From Lewinellaceae bacterium (GTDB taxonomy: Bacteria; Bacteroidota; Bacteroidia; Chitinophagales; Saprospiraceae), in contig JACJXW010000004.1 of NCBI GenBank assembly GCA_020636405.1, positions 1,426,001 to 1,490,000 on the forward strand: 64,000 nt of DNA, in the 5' to 3' direction. The translations under genes were made by a program, and so were the position numbers. Of this stretch, positions 35,630 through 44,924 are shown one piece after another. The first letter of the stretch is position 1. Each line of letters begins with the position of its first letter. Under the pieces are notes generated by a model. The model saw only the letters and a list, made by a program, of their open reading frames with translations. It had not been told where the DNA came from and did no database searches.

Positions 35630-38600
35630 ATGAAAAGACTTTTTCCCCTGCTCGTATCCATATTGTTGTTGTCTGTAACAGAAGCTCAAAATACCTACAC
35701 TGCTGAAACTTCCCGGGCGGAGTTCCTGGGCCGCAGCCGCCCCCTGGCGGAAATACCGGTACTTTTACAGGGCAGAAACCGGGAAAAACTCCGGCAATTG
35801 TTCCCCAAAGAAATCCCGAACTTCACCTTCAACCAGCCCATGCCCACTCCTTTTGCCGATGTGGCCCTGCCCCGCGGCGGGGATCCCCTGGTTCGAACGG
35901 CGCTCCAACGCAATCCCCTGTCAGGTGTGGAGCCGGATACCGTGCTGGAGGGCATCAGCCGCCTCCTTGCCAACGCCCTTCCTCCCGACCCGGTTGGAGA
36001 CGCCAGCCCCAATCATTATGTACAGATGGCCAATTCGACGCAGGGCGCTTACCTGCGGATTTACGATAAGGAGGGCGCCATCCTGCTGGAAATGCCCAAC
36101 CTCAACGCCTTTTGGGCGGAGTTCAGCGCAACCGGCAACGGCGATCCCATCATCTTATGGGACGAGGCGGCCGAGCGCTGGCTGCTCACCGAGCGGACTT
36201 CTCTTTTTTCCGGCAATAACCTCCTGCTGATCGCCGTCTCGGAAACGAGCGACCCCCTGGGCAGTTGGCTGGCCTACCGATTTCAGACTCCGGAGTTCCC
36301 GGATTACCCCAAATACGGGATCTGGCACAATGCTTACGTGGTGACCACCAACGAGTCCGGAGGCCAGATACCGGTATATGTACTGGAACGGGATGCCATG
36401 CTTGCCGGTTCGGACGAGGTGCGCGTCCAGCGGCTGGCCCTTCCCAAGTTTGTCGGGGCCACCACCTTTCAGGTACTGACCCCCGTCGATTTTGACGGCG
36501 TCAACCCGCCTCCGGCAGGCAGCCCGGCCTACGTGCTGCGCCTCTACGACGATGCCTGGGAAGGCGGGCAGGATAAGGTGGAACTCTGGGAGGTGTACAT
36601 CGACTGGCTGGATGAAGGCAACTCCTTCCTGTCTGGCCCCACTGATATCGTGAGCACTCCGTTTGACTCGGAGCTTTGCCCCGGTTCTCTGTTCAGCTGC
36701 CTGCCCCAGCCCAACGGCGTGTTGCTCGATGCCCTGCAGGATGTCATCCTGAACCGGGCGCCCTACCTCAACTTTGGAGGCCACGAATCCATACTCCTGC
36801 ACTTTGCGGTGGATGCCGACGGCAGCAACCGGGCCGGCCTGCGCTGGATGGAGTTGCGCAAGGAAGAGGGCGGATCCTGGAACCTTTACCAGGAAGGCAC
36901 CTACGCTCCCGATGACGGCCTCCACCGTTTTGTCGGCGGCATTGGGATGGACTACAGCGGGAACATCCTGATGGCCTACTCGGTGACAGGGCCGGGAAAA
37001 CAGCCTTCCCTACGCTTTACCGGGCGTCGCGCCGATGACCCGCCGGGCGCTATGACAGTGGAGGAATACGAATTTGGCGAAGGGCTGAGTTCTCAGGGCA
37101 GTAACCGCTGGGGAGACTACGCCTCCATGTCGATCGACCCGGCCAACGGCAAAGACTTCTGGTTTACCGGCGAATACATGCAGGCCAATGGAAACTGGGG
37201 CACGAAGGTCCTGAAGGCCCACTTGCGGCGGGATTCTACGGACGCCGGCCCCAAAGCGCTGCTTCGGCCCAAGGATTCAGCTTTCCTCACCGATATGGAG
37301 CCCGTAAGGGTAGCAATCCGCAATTATGGGCTGAAGGCCGTTTCGGGCTTGTCGGTGAGTTACAGCGTAGATGGCGCCCCGCTAACCACGGATATCATCA
37401 CCGAAAGCCTGGCTCCCGGGGAAGAGTACGAGCACACCTTTTCTTCCTCCGCCAACCTGGAAGCCATCGGGCCTCATGATTTCATCCTCTTTACCAGCCT
37501 GGAAGGCGACTCCGCCCGCTTCAATGATACGCTTCGGGCTACGATCTATAAACTGCCGCGCAGAGATGTCGCTGTAACCGGTATCACCGGCCTGGAAAAC
37601 CCGGTATGCGATACTTTTTACCAGGCGCTCGTGCGTCTCGCCAATGCAGGCGCGGACACGCTGTTCAGCGCTGCGGTTTCCTACCAGTTCAACGACGGCC
37701 CGGCAATTCAGGCCAACTGGACGGGCTTCCTGGCGCCGGGAGAGGTAGCGGGCGTCCCGATCCTGCTTGGGCCATTGAATGGCGGCGTCAATACGGTTAG
37801 CGTTACCGCCGGCCTGCCCAACGGCTTGCCCGACGAGGGCCCGGACAACAACAACCGGCAAAAGGACTTTATGGCATTTCCCGAATACGAAACGGTGCTG
37901 TTGCAGTTGCTGACTGACGAATACCCCGAAGAAACCACCTGGGAACTGAGAGACGAGGCTGGTAACCTGCTCTATACCGGCGGGCCATTTTCCCAGGCGG
38001 AGGCGATAACCGAGGAAGGGTTATGCCTGCCTGCCGCCTGTTATACCGTTACTTTATTCGATACTTTCGGCGATGGCCTGGCGGGCTCCTCCCCAGGAAG
38101 TTTTCAGGCCACCGACGGATCCGGCAGGATACTGGCCCTGCTCAACGAGATCAACTTTGGGAATGAAATAACGCTCGATTTCTGCGTACCCTTCCAGTGC
38201 GCGCTTCAGCTGTCGGCTACGGTGAGCAATGAAACCGCTCCGGGCGCCGGCGATGGGCAGGCCCTGCTGAGCCTGAACAACGGCATCCCTCCCTTTGAAT
38301 ACAGCATTGACGGCGGCGCAACCTTCCAGCCTTCCCCCGTTTTCAGCGGGCTGGCCGCCGGCGAATACGCTGTTGCTGTTCGCGACGCCAACCAGTGCCA
38401 GGCTGATACTTTGCTGGAGGTGGGTTCCTGCAGCCTGATGGCCTCGGCTGAAGTCATCAGCGTTTCCGGGCCGGGCACTGAGGATGGACAGGTGGTTGTT
38501 CAGGTTTCGGGAGGCGTTGGGCCTTATGCCTACAGTATCAACGGCACAGATTTTCAGGAAGAGAATGTTTTCGATGAACTGGAAGAAGGAGATTATTTGG

Positions 38601-38944
38601 TTGTCATAAGGGATGAAGGTACGGGCTGTGAAACCAGCCTGGCCATAACAGTGGGCTTCGCCCTGAATACGGAGGAGGCCGCTTTCTTCGGGAGGCGGGT
38701 GAAGCTGTTCCCCAACCCTACTGAGGGGTATGTCCGCATTGAAGTCCGGGGGGCTTCCGACGTGGCTTTTCTGCCCCTGAGCATCCTGGATGAAGGCGGG
38801 CGGGCCGTTCGGCATGGCCGCCTGGTAACATACGGCGAGGTGACTAAAGGAGTAGTTTCACTCTATGGGTTGCCCGCCGGGGTTTATTACCTGCATTTTC
38901 ATCAGGAGCGTTTTCCGGGGTTGTTTGCGGTGGTGAAAAAATAG
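35630..38944 (+). CDS. Large secreted protein with SprB-type repeats and T9SS C-terminal sorting domain
   Basis: A 1104-residue secreted protein. Signal peptide MKRLFPLLVSILLLSVTEAQ. A long N-terminal domain (about 110-520) includes ILWDEAAERWLLTE, PKYGIWHNAYVVTTNE and GNRWGDYASMSIDPANGKDFW blocks, possibly propeller-like. Two CARDB-like beta domains (about 555-745; VRVAIRNYGLKAVSGLSVSYSVDG) are followed by two SprB-like repeats (about 860-1010; PFEYSIDGGATFQPS...YSINGTDF). The end (LFPNPTEGYVRIEVRG...GLPAGVYYLHF) is a type A T9SS domain, so it is exported and surface-attached or released. No enzymatic motif is visible. Confidence 0.82.
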   Translation: MKRLFPLLVSILLLSVTEAQNTYTAETSRAEFLGRSRPLAEIPVLLQGRNREKLRQLFPKEIPNFTFNQPMPTPFADVALPRGGDPLVRTALQRNPLSGVEPDTVLEGISRLLANALPPDPVGDASPNHYVQMANSTQGAYLRIYDKEGAILLEMPNLNAFWAEFSATGNGDPIILWDEAAERWLLTERTSLFSGNNLLLIAVSETSDPLGSWLAYRFQTPEFPDYPKYGIWHNAYVVTTNESGGQIPVYVLERDAMLAGSDEVRVQRLALPKFVGATTFQVLTPVDFDGVNPPPAGSPAYVLRLYDDAWEGGQDKVELWEVYIDWLDEGNSFLSGPTDIVSTPFDSELCPGSLFSCLPQPNGVLLDALQDVILNRAPYLNFGGHESILLHFAVDADGSNRAGLRWMELRKEEGGSWNLYQEGTYAPDDGLHRFVGGIGMDYSGNILMAYSVTGPGKQPSLRFTGRRADDPPGAMTVEEYEFGEGLSSQGSNRWGDYASMSIDPANGKDFWFTGEYMQANGNWGTKVLKAHLRRDSTDAGPKALLRPKDSAFLTDMEPVRVAIRNYGLKAVSGLSVSYSVDGAPLTTDIITESLAPGEEYEHTFSSSANLEAIGPHDFILFTSLEGDSARFNDTLRATIYKLPRRDVAVTGITGLENPVCDTFYQALVRLANAGADTLFSAAVSYQFNDGPAIQANWTGFLAPGEVAGVPILLGPLNGGVNTVSVTAGLPNGLPDEGPDNNNRQKDFMAFPEYETVLLQLLTDEYPEETTWELRDEAGNLLYTGGPFSQAEAITEEGLCLPAACYTVTLFDTFGDGLAGSSPGSFQATDGSGRILALLNEINFGNEITLDFCVPFQCALQLSATVSNETAPGAGDGQALLSLNNGIPPFEYSIDGGATFQPSPVFSGLAAGEYAVAVRDANQCQADTLLEVGSCSLMASAEVISVSGPGTEDGQVVVQVSGGVGPYAYSINGTDFQEENVFDELEEGDYLVVIRDEGTGCETSLAITVGFALNTEEAAFFGRRVKLFPNPTEGYVRIEVRGASDVAFLPLSILDEGGRAVRHGRLVTYGEVTKGVVSLYGLPAGVYYLHFHQERFPGLFAVVKK

Positions 38945-38964
38945 GAGTTGGTTCAAAATTCAGT

Positions 38965-39140
38965 AAGCAGGTGGACAAATTGAACTTAACATTTCTGATG
39001 GGCTCTTTTTTCGGTACTCTGCGTTGGAGAACCGCCTCCTTCAGCTATGGCTAAAGTCGTCCCGCTAGTCAGCGGGATCGCCTTGATTAACGAAAAAAAC
39101 CCTAGATCAGAAACGTCAATACAATTGTGTCCACCTGCTT
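38965..39140. mobile_element. 176-bp MITE-like element with terminal inverted repeats
   Basis: The ends AAGCAGGTGGACA(C)AATTG match in inverted orientation, with further imperfect pairing through TTTCTGAT and a T-rich run (about 45 bp per arm). Taking AGCAGG as the tip, TA flanks both ends, as expected for IS630/Tc1-type TA target duplication. No transposase is encoded. A CCCGCTAGTCAGCGGG palindrome lies inside. Confidence 0.6.
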
Positions 39141-39160
39141 AACCGATGTCCGTGGAGGCA

Positions 39161-39619
39161 TCAGGTGTCCTGGATTGGGGATAACCCCATGTTGAGCGGG
39201 CAGGCAGGTTCTCCACCCTGCGGAGTTGTCTTCGGATAGTCATGAAAAGCCCACGCTTCAGATTGACGCCACAGTTCCTCAGGGGTGGGGAAAGCGTTCC
39301 AATCCAGCCAGTCCGTCCGGCAGCTAAGCCCCCCTTCCCGCACCTGGAATTGCCGGAAGCCAGTGGCCCGGGCAGCAAAAAGAAAGGGCAGGTTGAGTTG
39401 CCCGGCATAAAGAGCAGCAGCCTTCAGGTGCTGGCCATCACCATCGGAAACCAGAATGCCCATTGGTGCGTGAGGGCGATGCTGCAGGATCAACACAGGC
39501 TGCATTGGATGGCCCGGGCGTCCCGTAACTTCGATGTGGAGGATATGCCATCCTTTCTGCCATCCCTTTTCTGACAACAGGGCCATTAATTCTTTGCGGA
39601 GGTATCGTTTTCTTTCCAT
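39161..39619 (-). CDS. Uncharacterised 152-aa protein, possibly an HsdR N-terminal-like fragment
   Basis: The minus-strand frame begins MERKRYLRKELMALLSEKGW. The central part (KAAALYAGQLNLPFLFAARATGFRQFQV) and FPTPEELWRQ resemble the N-terminal nuclease domain of type I restriction HsdR subunits (AxxYAxxLxxPFxxATNGxxFxxF...FPTPEELW). The D...ExK catalytic pattern is not evident, and the protein lacks helicase domains, so it is probably a decayed or repurposed fragment. Its 3' end lies next to the MITE. It could also be an unrelated small protein. Confidence 0.4.
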   Translation of the reverse strand: MERKRYLRKELMALLSEKGWQKGWHILHIEVTGRPGHPMQPVLILQHRPHAPMGILVSDGDGQHLKAAALYAGQLNLPFLFAARATGFRQFQVREGGLSCRTDWLDWNAFPTPEELWRQSEAWAFHDYPKTTPQGGEPACPLNMGLSPIQDT

Positions 39620-39681
39620 TGTATTGAAAGCTACCTGTAATATAAGTGATTTTCTTTTGGCCTTCCGAGGTGAGGAATGAT

Positions 39682-39706
39682 TTATGGATTTTTTTTAAAT
39701 TTGAGG
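39682..39706 (+). promoter_or_regulatory. Conserved promoter-like block upstream of HTCS C
   Basis: Exact match to the 25-bp block at 16746-16770. TAAATTTG (39696-39703) fits TAnnTTTG. It lies inside a longer frame beginning at 39646, which argues that translation starts downstream, at 39748. Confidence 0.4.
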
Positions 39707-39747
39707 ATCAGGCGCGTATAAGAGTTGCCTTAACCATATCAGGTACA

Positions 39748-42700
39748 ATGCTAACTCCCGGCTCTCCCACACAAAAGTATCCTGTTGACTATGTCCTAAA
39801 AGGAAGAGGCCGGCTATTCAGCTTTTGGGCCTTTGCCTTCCTCTTTTTCGGAGCTTCACACCTACCTCTTTTCTCCCAGGGCCACCTCTTCGATGCTCAT
39901 CTGCTGACCCCTGAAGACGGCCTGGCCAACCTGATGGCTACCGCCATCTACAAAGACAGCCGCAGCTTTATGTGGATAGGCACCCGCTATGGGCTTAACC
40001 GCTACGATGGCTATACTTTTGAGTTGTATACCAAAGAGGAAAATGCCTTATTCAATAATGAAGGCATCCGGCACATCTGCGAAGATGGAGAAGGTAATTT
40101 ATGGTTGTTCTATGAGGATTTGAGAATCTTTGGTTTAGCCTTTGGCGAAGTACATTCCGTCAGCCTGTTCAATCCCGAAACGGAGCAGGCTGTCTCCTTT
40201 GACGACTGGTTTGCCGGTAACGCCCCTTTTAAAGCGGCAGAAATTTATCTGCCAAAGATCACCGACCCCCGTAACCGCTTATGGATGTGTACCCGCAAAG
40301 GCGGGCTTTTTCTCTACGACGGCGGTTTTAAGAAAATCTTTCAACAGGAAGGCGTTCTTTTCGAATACCTCACTGTTGATCAGGAGAATAACATCTGGCT
40401 GGCCTGGAAGAACCGGGCCATCGGCGTCGATGCTTCGGGAAAAGTAGTAGAAGAAGTCGTATTGCCCGCCCCCATTTGTGGCATATGGGCCAGTACAGGC
40501 AATAGCCTCTGGATATCTACTATGGATTTGGAAAGAGAAGGATCAATAAACATCTGGCGCAAAGCAGAAGATGGGGAAATAGCCTCTCTCCCGCTTACGC
40601 GCAACGGAAGCCCGGTAGAATTAAAACCGCGGAAAACTCCCTATTTGCACTTTAATCAAAATGGATATTGGTTCATAATCGCTGACGACCAACTCCAGTT
40701 ATTCAACCGGCAGGGAGAGTGGTTATTCAATTATCATACGCTGTTGGGCAAAGGTTCGAATACTGATTTTCTGGATGTTTTCGAGGATGGCGCCCGCTTA
40801 TGGCTGAGCACGTCAAACGGCGTTGTAAAAGCCAGCGCTGCCGCCAACCCTTTTCAGTTGATTCACCACAAGGAAGACATAGCTTCAGATTGCAGAGGCA
40901 TCACGGAGGATGAGTGGGGAAATATATACTTCCTGAATACGAACCTGTTCCTGTGGGATAAACACAAGCAGCGCCTTAGAATGCCAACGGAAAAGCAAGG
41001 CACTTATGCGTTGGCCTACGCAGACAGTATCCTTTGGGCAGGAGATTACACCTTGAAAACCCTGGGGTTTGAAATAAATCTGAGAACCAATGAAGTATTC
41101 AGGTATCCGGTATTGGATCCCAACCATCACCTGGTTAATACTTTATTGCCTGTTAACACCCCTGGCCGCTTTTTAGCCGGGCAGAACCAAGGCCTGGTTT
41201 ATTTGGACCTGACAGACAAAAAATTGGCCCCATTTGAAAAATACAACGGTTTTGAGGCGTTAAAGACCAGCGAGGTTAACTTTATGCACCAAAACGCCTT
41301 CGGTATTTGGTTAGCCACCAGCAGTGGCGTCTTCCTGATGACAGAAAAAGAGGGTGTCGTCCGTCATTTTAACACCGCTTCGGGCGATTTGCCCTTTGAC
41401 CGCATCCGGCATATTCATGAAGATTCCGATGGCAATCGGGACGGCATCTTCTGGCTGGCTACCCAAGGCGGAGGCATAATACGCTGGCGGCCTGCTGCTG
41501 GCCGGGAACAGAAATCGGAATTCAGGCAATTTACGGCTGATGAGGGCTTATCCAATAACTACACTTACGCCATTTACGAAGACGATTTCGGCAAACTCTG
41601 GATACCGAGCGATAAAGGTTTGATGCAAATGGATAAAGCGTCTTTTCGGGTAAGAGTATTCACCACCGATGACGGCCTTCCGCATAACGAATTTAATCAC
41701 ACCTCTCATTATCAGGCTAAGGATGGCACGCTTTACTTTGGCGGATTGGGAGGGCTGATCGCCTTTCATCCCAGAGTGTTTGCGAAGGAAGGCCTCAATT
41801 CCACTCCGCTGGCATTTACCGGCTGTTACATACTCGAAGAGCAGGCTGATAAAATGACGGATAGAACTCAACAGATCCAGGAGTCAGGCACTATTACCAT
41901 ACGTCCCGGTGATAAATTCTTTGAACTTCATTTTACTTTACTGGATTATGAGGATACAGATAAGCACCGGTATGCCTACCAGATCGAAGGCTACAGCGAT
42001 AACTGGAATTACATCGATGAGAATTATATCCGCATTACGAATTTGCCTTATGGGAGATATACATTGAGGATACAGGGGCAGAACAGCAGCCACGGCTGGT
42101 CGGAGCAGGAATTATCATTGGCCATCCATGTCGCAAAGCCGTTTTACCTGCAATGGTGGTTCATTACCGCTGTTGCTGTGCTGATAGCAGGCGCCGTTAC
42201 AGGCTCCGTAGAGTGGCGAATAAGGCAGTTGAAAAAAGGGAAAGAACGGCTGGAAGCGGAAGTTCGGAAGCGGACGCTGACTATCCAACAGCAGGCCGAA
42301 GAGCTAAAGGTCCTGGACAAGGCCAAAACCCGCTTTTTTTCCAACATCACCCATGAATTCCGCACCCCCCTGACCCTCATCATCGGCCCGCTGGAGCAGG
42401 TGGTTGCCGAGCCGGCCCTTCCTTCGATCTTCAGAAAGAGAATAGCCGGTATTTTGAAAAACGCGCGCCACCTGCTTACCCTTATCAACCAAATGCTCGA
42501 CCTCTCAAAGATCGAAGGCGGGCGCATGAAAACCGAAGCGGCCCGGGGAGATATCATTGCCTACACCAGGGAAATAGTCAGTCGTTTTCAGGCTTTGGCC
42601 AAAAAAAAGGAACAACAGTTGAATTTCGTTACCCCTTTAGATCATTGGGACACACATTTTGATAAAGAGAAGTGGGATAAGATCCTTTACAATCTGTTAT

Positions 42701-43878
42701 CCAATGCCATCAAATTCACCCCTGCCGGGCAGGCCATCCAGGCCAGCCTGATGAAGATCCAGAGAGGCCAGCAGGATTATATTAGATTGGATGTGAAAGA
42801 CTCCGGCATTGGCCTGGAAGAAGAACAACTTTTGCAAATTTTCGACCGGTTCTATCAGGCGGACAACTCCTCGACCCGTGCCCAGGGTGGCACGGGCATT
42901 GGACTGGCCCTGGTCAAAGAACTGGTGGAACTGCAGGGCGGCGAGATCCGGGTGTCGAGCGAGGTAAGTAAGGGCACTACCTTTGAGGTTTATCTGCCCG
43001 TTCTGGAAGGTGTGCAGGCACTGCCGTTGGTTGCTGAACCTGCGCCGGAATCAATCGCTCTTCCGTTAGCTGAAGAAGAAGGGCCTGTTCCCGCTACTCC
43101 GGCTTCCGTCTCCCGGGAAGGGGTAAAGCTGGAACTGCTCCTAATCGAAGACAATGCCGAAATGCGGGAGTACATTCGCTACTGCATTGATTCTTCCCAA
43201 TACAGCATCACGGAAGCCGCCGATGGCAGAGAGGGGATCGAAAAAGCCCAGGCTCTGATCCCCGACCTGATCATCTCGGATGTGATGATGCCGAAAAAGA
43301 ATGGGTTTGAAGTGGTGAAAGCGATCCGGGGCCATATCGGCACTTCGCATATACCGTTGATACTGCTGACGGCCCGAGCCTCCCTGGAAAGCCGGCTGGA
43401 AGGGTTGCGGCGGGGCGCCGACGCCTACCTTACCAAGCCTTTCAGCCCGCAGGAGCTGGCCCTGCGCATCGAAAAGCTCATTGAGATCCGCCGACTGCTG
43501 CAGCGGCGGTACCAGAATGGTTTTCCGGCCGCCAAGGATGAAACCTACCAACAAGAAGACGAGTTTATTTCCAGCCTCCGTACCTATATCCTGGAGTACC
43601 TCGACGAGCCCAACCTCGATGGCGATCACATCGGCCGGCATTTCGGGTTGAGCCGCTCCAGCCTGCACCGCAAGCTGAAAGCCCTCACCGATCAATCCAT
43701 AAGCGAATTGGTGCGCGCTACCCGCCTGAGCACGGCGCTGGAGTTGATCCGGGATGGTAAATTCAATATTTCTGAAATTGCCTACCAAACGGGCTTTTCC
43801 TCTGTCAGTGCTTTTTCGCGGGCTTTCAAAAAAGCTTATGGGAAAGCGCCTTCTGAAATCCGAAATGCAGGGAATTGA
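39748..43878 (+). CDS. Hybrid two-component sensor/regulator (HTCS) C
   Basis: A 1376-residue HTCS from the ATG at 39748 (MLTPGSPTQ), chosen because a conserved promoter-like block lies just upstream. Signal peptide (FWAFAFLFFGASHLPLFSQ), propeller repeats beginning HLFDAHLLTPEDGLANLM, Y_Y_Y domain, membrane helix near 790-810, HisKA with His869 in THEFRTP, HATPase with a normal short lid (QADNSSTRAQGGTGIGLAL), receiver with Asp1178 in IISDVMM, and an AraC HTH (about 1275-1376). It is closest to HTCS B in the propeller but does not share the recent 1.6-kb conversion. No glycan utilisation genes are adjacent. Confidence 0.85.
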   Translation: MLTPGSPTQKYPVDYVLKGRGRLFSFWAFAFLFFGASHLPLFSQGHLFDAHLLTPEDGLANLMATAIYKDSRSFMWIGTRYGLNRYDGYTFELYTKEENALFNNEGIRHICEDGEGNLWLFYEDLRIFGLAFGEVHSVSLFNPETEQAVSFDDWFAGNAPFKAAEIYLPKITDPRNRLWMCTRKGGLFLYDGGFKKIFQQEGVLFEYLTVDQENNIWLAWKNRAIGVDASGKVVEEVVLPAPICGIWASTGNSLWISTMDLEREGSINIWRKAEDGEIASLPLTRNGSPVELKPRKTPYLHFNQNGYWFIIADDQLQLFNRQGEWLFNYHTLLGKGSNTDFLDVFEDGARLWLSTSNGVVKASAAANPFQLIHHKEDIASDCRGITEDEWGNIYFLNTNLFLWDKHKQRLRMPTEKQGTYALAYADSILWAGDYTLKTLGFEINLRTNEVFRYPVLDPNHHLVNTLLPVNTPGRFLAGQNQGLVYLDLTDKKLAPFEKYNGFEALKTSEVNFMHQNAFGIWLATSSGVFLMTEKEGVVRHFNTASGDLPFDRIRHIHEDSDGNRDGIFWLATQGGGIIRWRPAAGREQKSEFRQFTADEGLSNNYTYAIYEDDFGKLWIPSDKGLMQMDKASFRVRVFTTDDGLPHNEFNHTSHYQAKDGTLYFGGLGGLIAFHPRVFAKEGLNSTPLAFTGCYILEEQADKMTDRTQQIQESGTITIRPGDKFFELHFTLLDYEDTDKHRYAYQIEGYSDNWNYIDENYIRITNLPYGRYTLRIQGQNSSHGWSEQELSLAIHVAKPFYLQWWFITAVAVLIAGAVTGSVEWRIRQLKKGKERLEAEVRKRTLTIQQQAEELKVLDKAKTRFFSNITHEFRTPLTLIIGPLEQVVAEPALPSIFRKRIAGILKNARHLLTLINQMLDLSKIEGGRMKTEAARGDIIAYTREIVSRFQALAKKKEQQLNFVTPLDHWDTHFDKEKWDKILYNLLSNAIKFTPAGQAIQASLMKIQRGQQDYIRLDVKDSGIGLEEEQLLQIFDRFYQADNSSTRAQGGTGIGLALVKELVELQGGEIRVSSEVSKGTTFEVYLPVLEGVQALPLVAEPAPESIALPLAEEEGPVPATPASVSREGVKLELLLIEDNAEMREYIRYCIDSSQYSITEAADGREGIEKAQALIPDLIISDVMMPKKNGFEVVKAIRGHIGTSHIPLILLTARASLESRLEGLRRGADAYLTKPFSPQELALRIEKLIEIRRLLQRRYQNGFPAAKDETYQQEDEFISSLRTYILEYLDEPNLDGDHIGRHFGLSRSSLHRKLKALTDQSISELVRATRLSTALELIRDGKFNISEIAYQTGFSSVSAFSRAFKKAYGKAPSEIRNAGN

Positions 43879-43896
43879 ATAATCATAAAAAATGTT

Positions 43897-44057
43897 AGAG
43901 TGTGTTCAAATTTCAATGGTGAGTCGAAAACGAGGAAATTTTGTTTCAGGCAAGGCAAATTTTGCAGTCGGATGCGGGCAATCCGACGAAAAATTTAACG
44001 CCGTATGAAACAAAATTTGCCGTTTGCAGGCCATTGATTGAATTTTGAACACACTCT
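43897..44057. mobile_element. 161-bp MITE-like inverted-repeat element
   Basis: AGAGTGTGTTCAAA at the left end is mirrored at the right end. The arms continue imperfectly through TTCAAT and AAATTTTGTTTCA, with a central CAGTCGGATGCGGGC/GCAATCCGACG hairpin. It begins 18 nt after HTCS C. No coding capacity and no clear target duplication. Confidence 0.55.
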
Positions 44058-44323
44058 TAGTGCTGCAAAGTTGTGGCAGGGTGTAAATGGGTTTTGATAA
44101 TTCATACCCTAAGTTTGGCCTCTCGTGTCAAGTTTTCTTTTTTGTTTTAGAGCTCTAAATCAGGCCACTTCAAAAAAGATAGGTTGGACAGCCAGGCGGC
44201 TTCGTCCACCGTACACCGCCTGCGCCGCTGCTGTGCCCGTCCATCCTACACACCCTGCAACCGTTGTCCAGCGTTAGAGGGGTTGCCAAAAGATAAATTG
44301 CCTCCTCCCTGTTTTTCAGGCCT

Positions 44324-44377
44324 GGCATCCTGAAAATTTCCGAAAAAAAATAAGGCTGAGACGAGATGTCAAATCAT
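44324..44377. repeat. Direct repeat R1 upstream of the ATP-grasp cluster
   Basis: GGCATCCTGAAA, then an A-rich stretch and AAGGCTGAGACGAGATGTCA through AATCAT. It repeats about 210 bp later at 44536-44587. Both copies precede the decayed ACP gene. Confidence 0.6.
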
Positions 44378-44535
44378 TGCAACCGGAGGGAAAAACTCCT
44401 GGCGATTGCTTCTGCACCTTTGCATTGTCGATGGACAAACAGAGTATGTACTTACAACCGACACTGGTTCCGTTTTCCAGGTAAAAAACGGGGCAAACCG
44501 GGAGGCCAAATGCTTCCGCCCGGTTTCACCGGCCC

Positions 44536-44587
44536 GGCATCCTGAAATTTTCAAAAAGATCAAGGCTGAGACGAGATGTCAAATCAT
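44536..44587. repeat. Direct repeat R2 upstream of the ATP-grasp cluster
   Basis: Second copy of R1, identical over AAGGCTGAGACGAGATGTCA and the following AATCAT. It ends 29 nt before the ACP-like ATG at 44617, so the pair might be binding sites or the scars of a small duplication. Confidence 0.6.
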
Positions 44588-44616
44588 CTGCCAATCCTTT
44601 TTAACCATTCTTCGCC

Positions 44617-44891
44617 ATGCCTCCATCACAGGATAAAAAAGCGGCCCTCATCCGCTCCATTTTCACGGAGCACTTCGGCATCGGCTCTGGCGGCCTCGAC
44701 TGGGATCGCCCTTTGGAGGAACGGGACGAGCGATTCAAGCTCCTGGGTACCTGGTATTCCTGGAGCAGCTGCTGCAGAAGGAATTTCAAAAAGAAGTGCC
44801 CGTGCTCGAAAATAATTGTACGGCTTTTCACACGCCGGCCGACATTTTGGAGCTGGTGGCCAATAATACACTTAAAAACAACTGGCCATAA
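44617..44891 (+). pseudogene. Frameshifted acyl/peptidyl carrier protein
   Basis: Frame one reads MPPSQDKKAALIRSIFTEHF, then GIGSGGLDWDRPLEERDE. The rest continues in another frame as YLVFLEQLLQKEFQKEV, then FHTPADILELVANNTLKNNWP and a stop at 44889. Together these make an 85-90 residue carrier protein (helix I, helix II, and FxTxADILELV helix IV). The phosphopantetheine serine seems to lie in GAT TCA AGC, in a third frame (DSSS), so at least two shifts would be needed. As read it is not functional. It stands 33 nt before the oxidoreductase gene, so it was probably the first member of that operon. Confidence 0.5.
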
Positions 44892-44924
44892 AAATCCAAT
44901 TCACAACAATAAAAACAAGCCTCA

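Noticed and set aside
44324..44377. CTGAGA inside AAGGCTGAGACGAG as a possible TPP riboswitch
   Set aside because: The rest of the THI box (GGGGTGC stem, GAACCTGAT and the closing strand) is missing, and the motif is simply duplicated at 44536; downstream genes are not thiamine genes.
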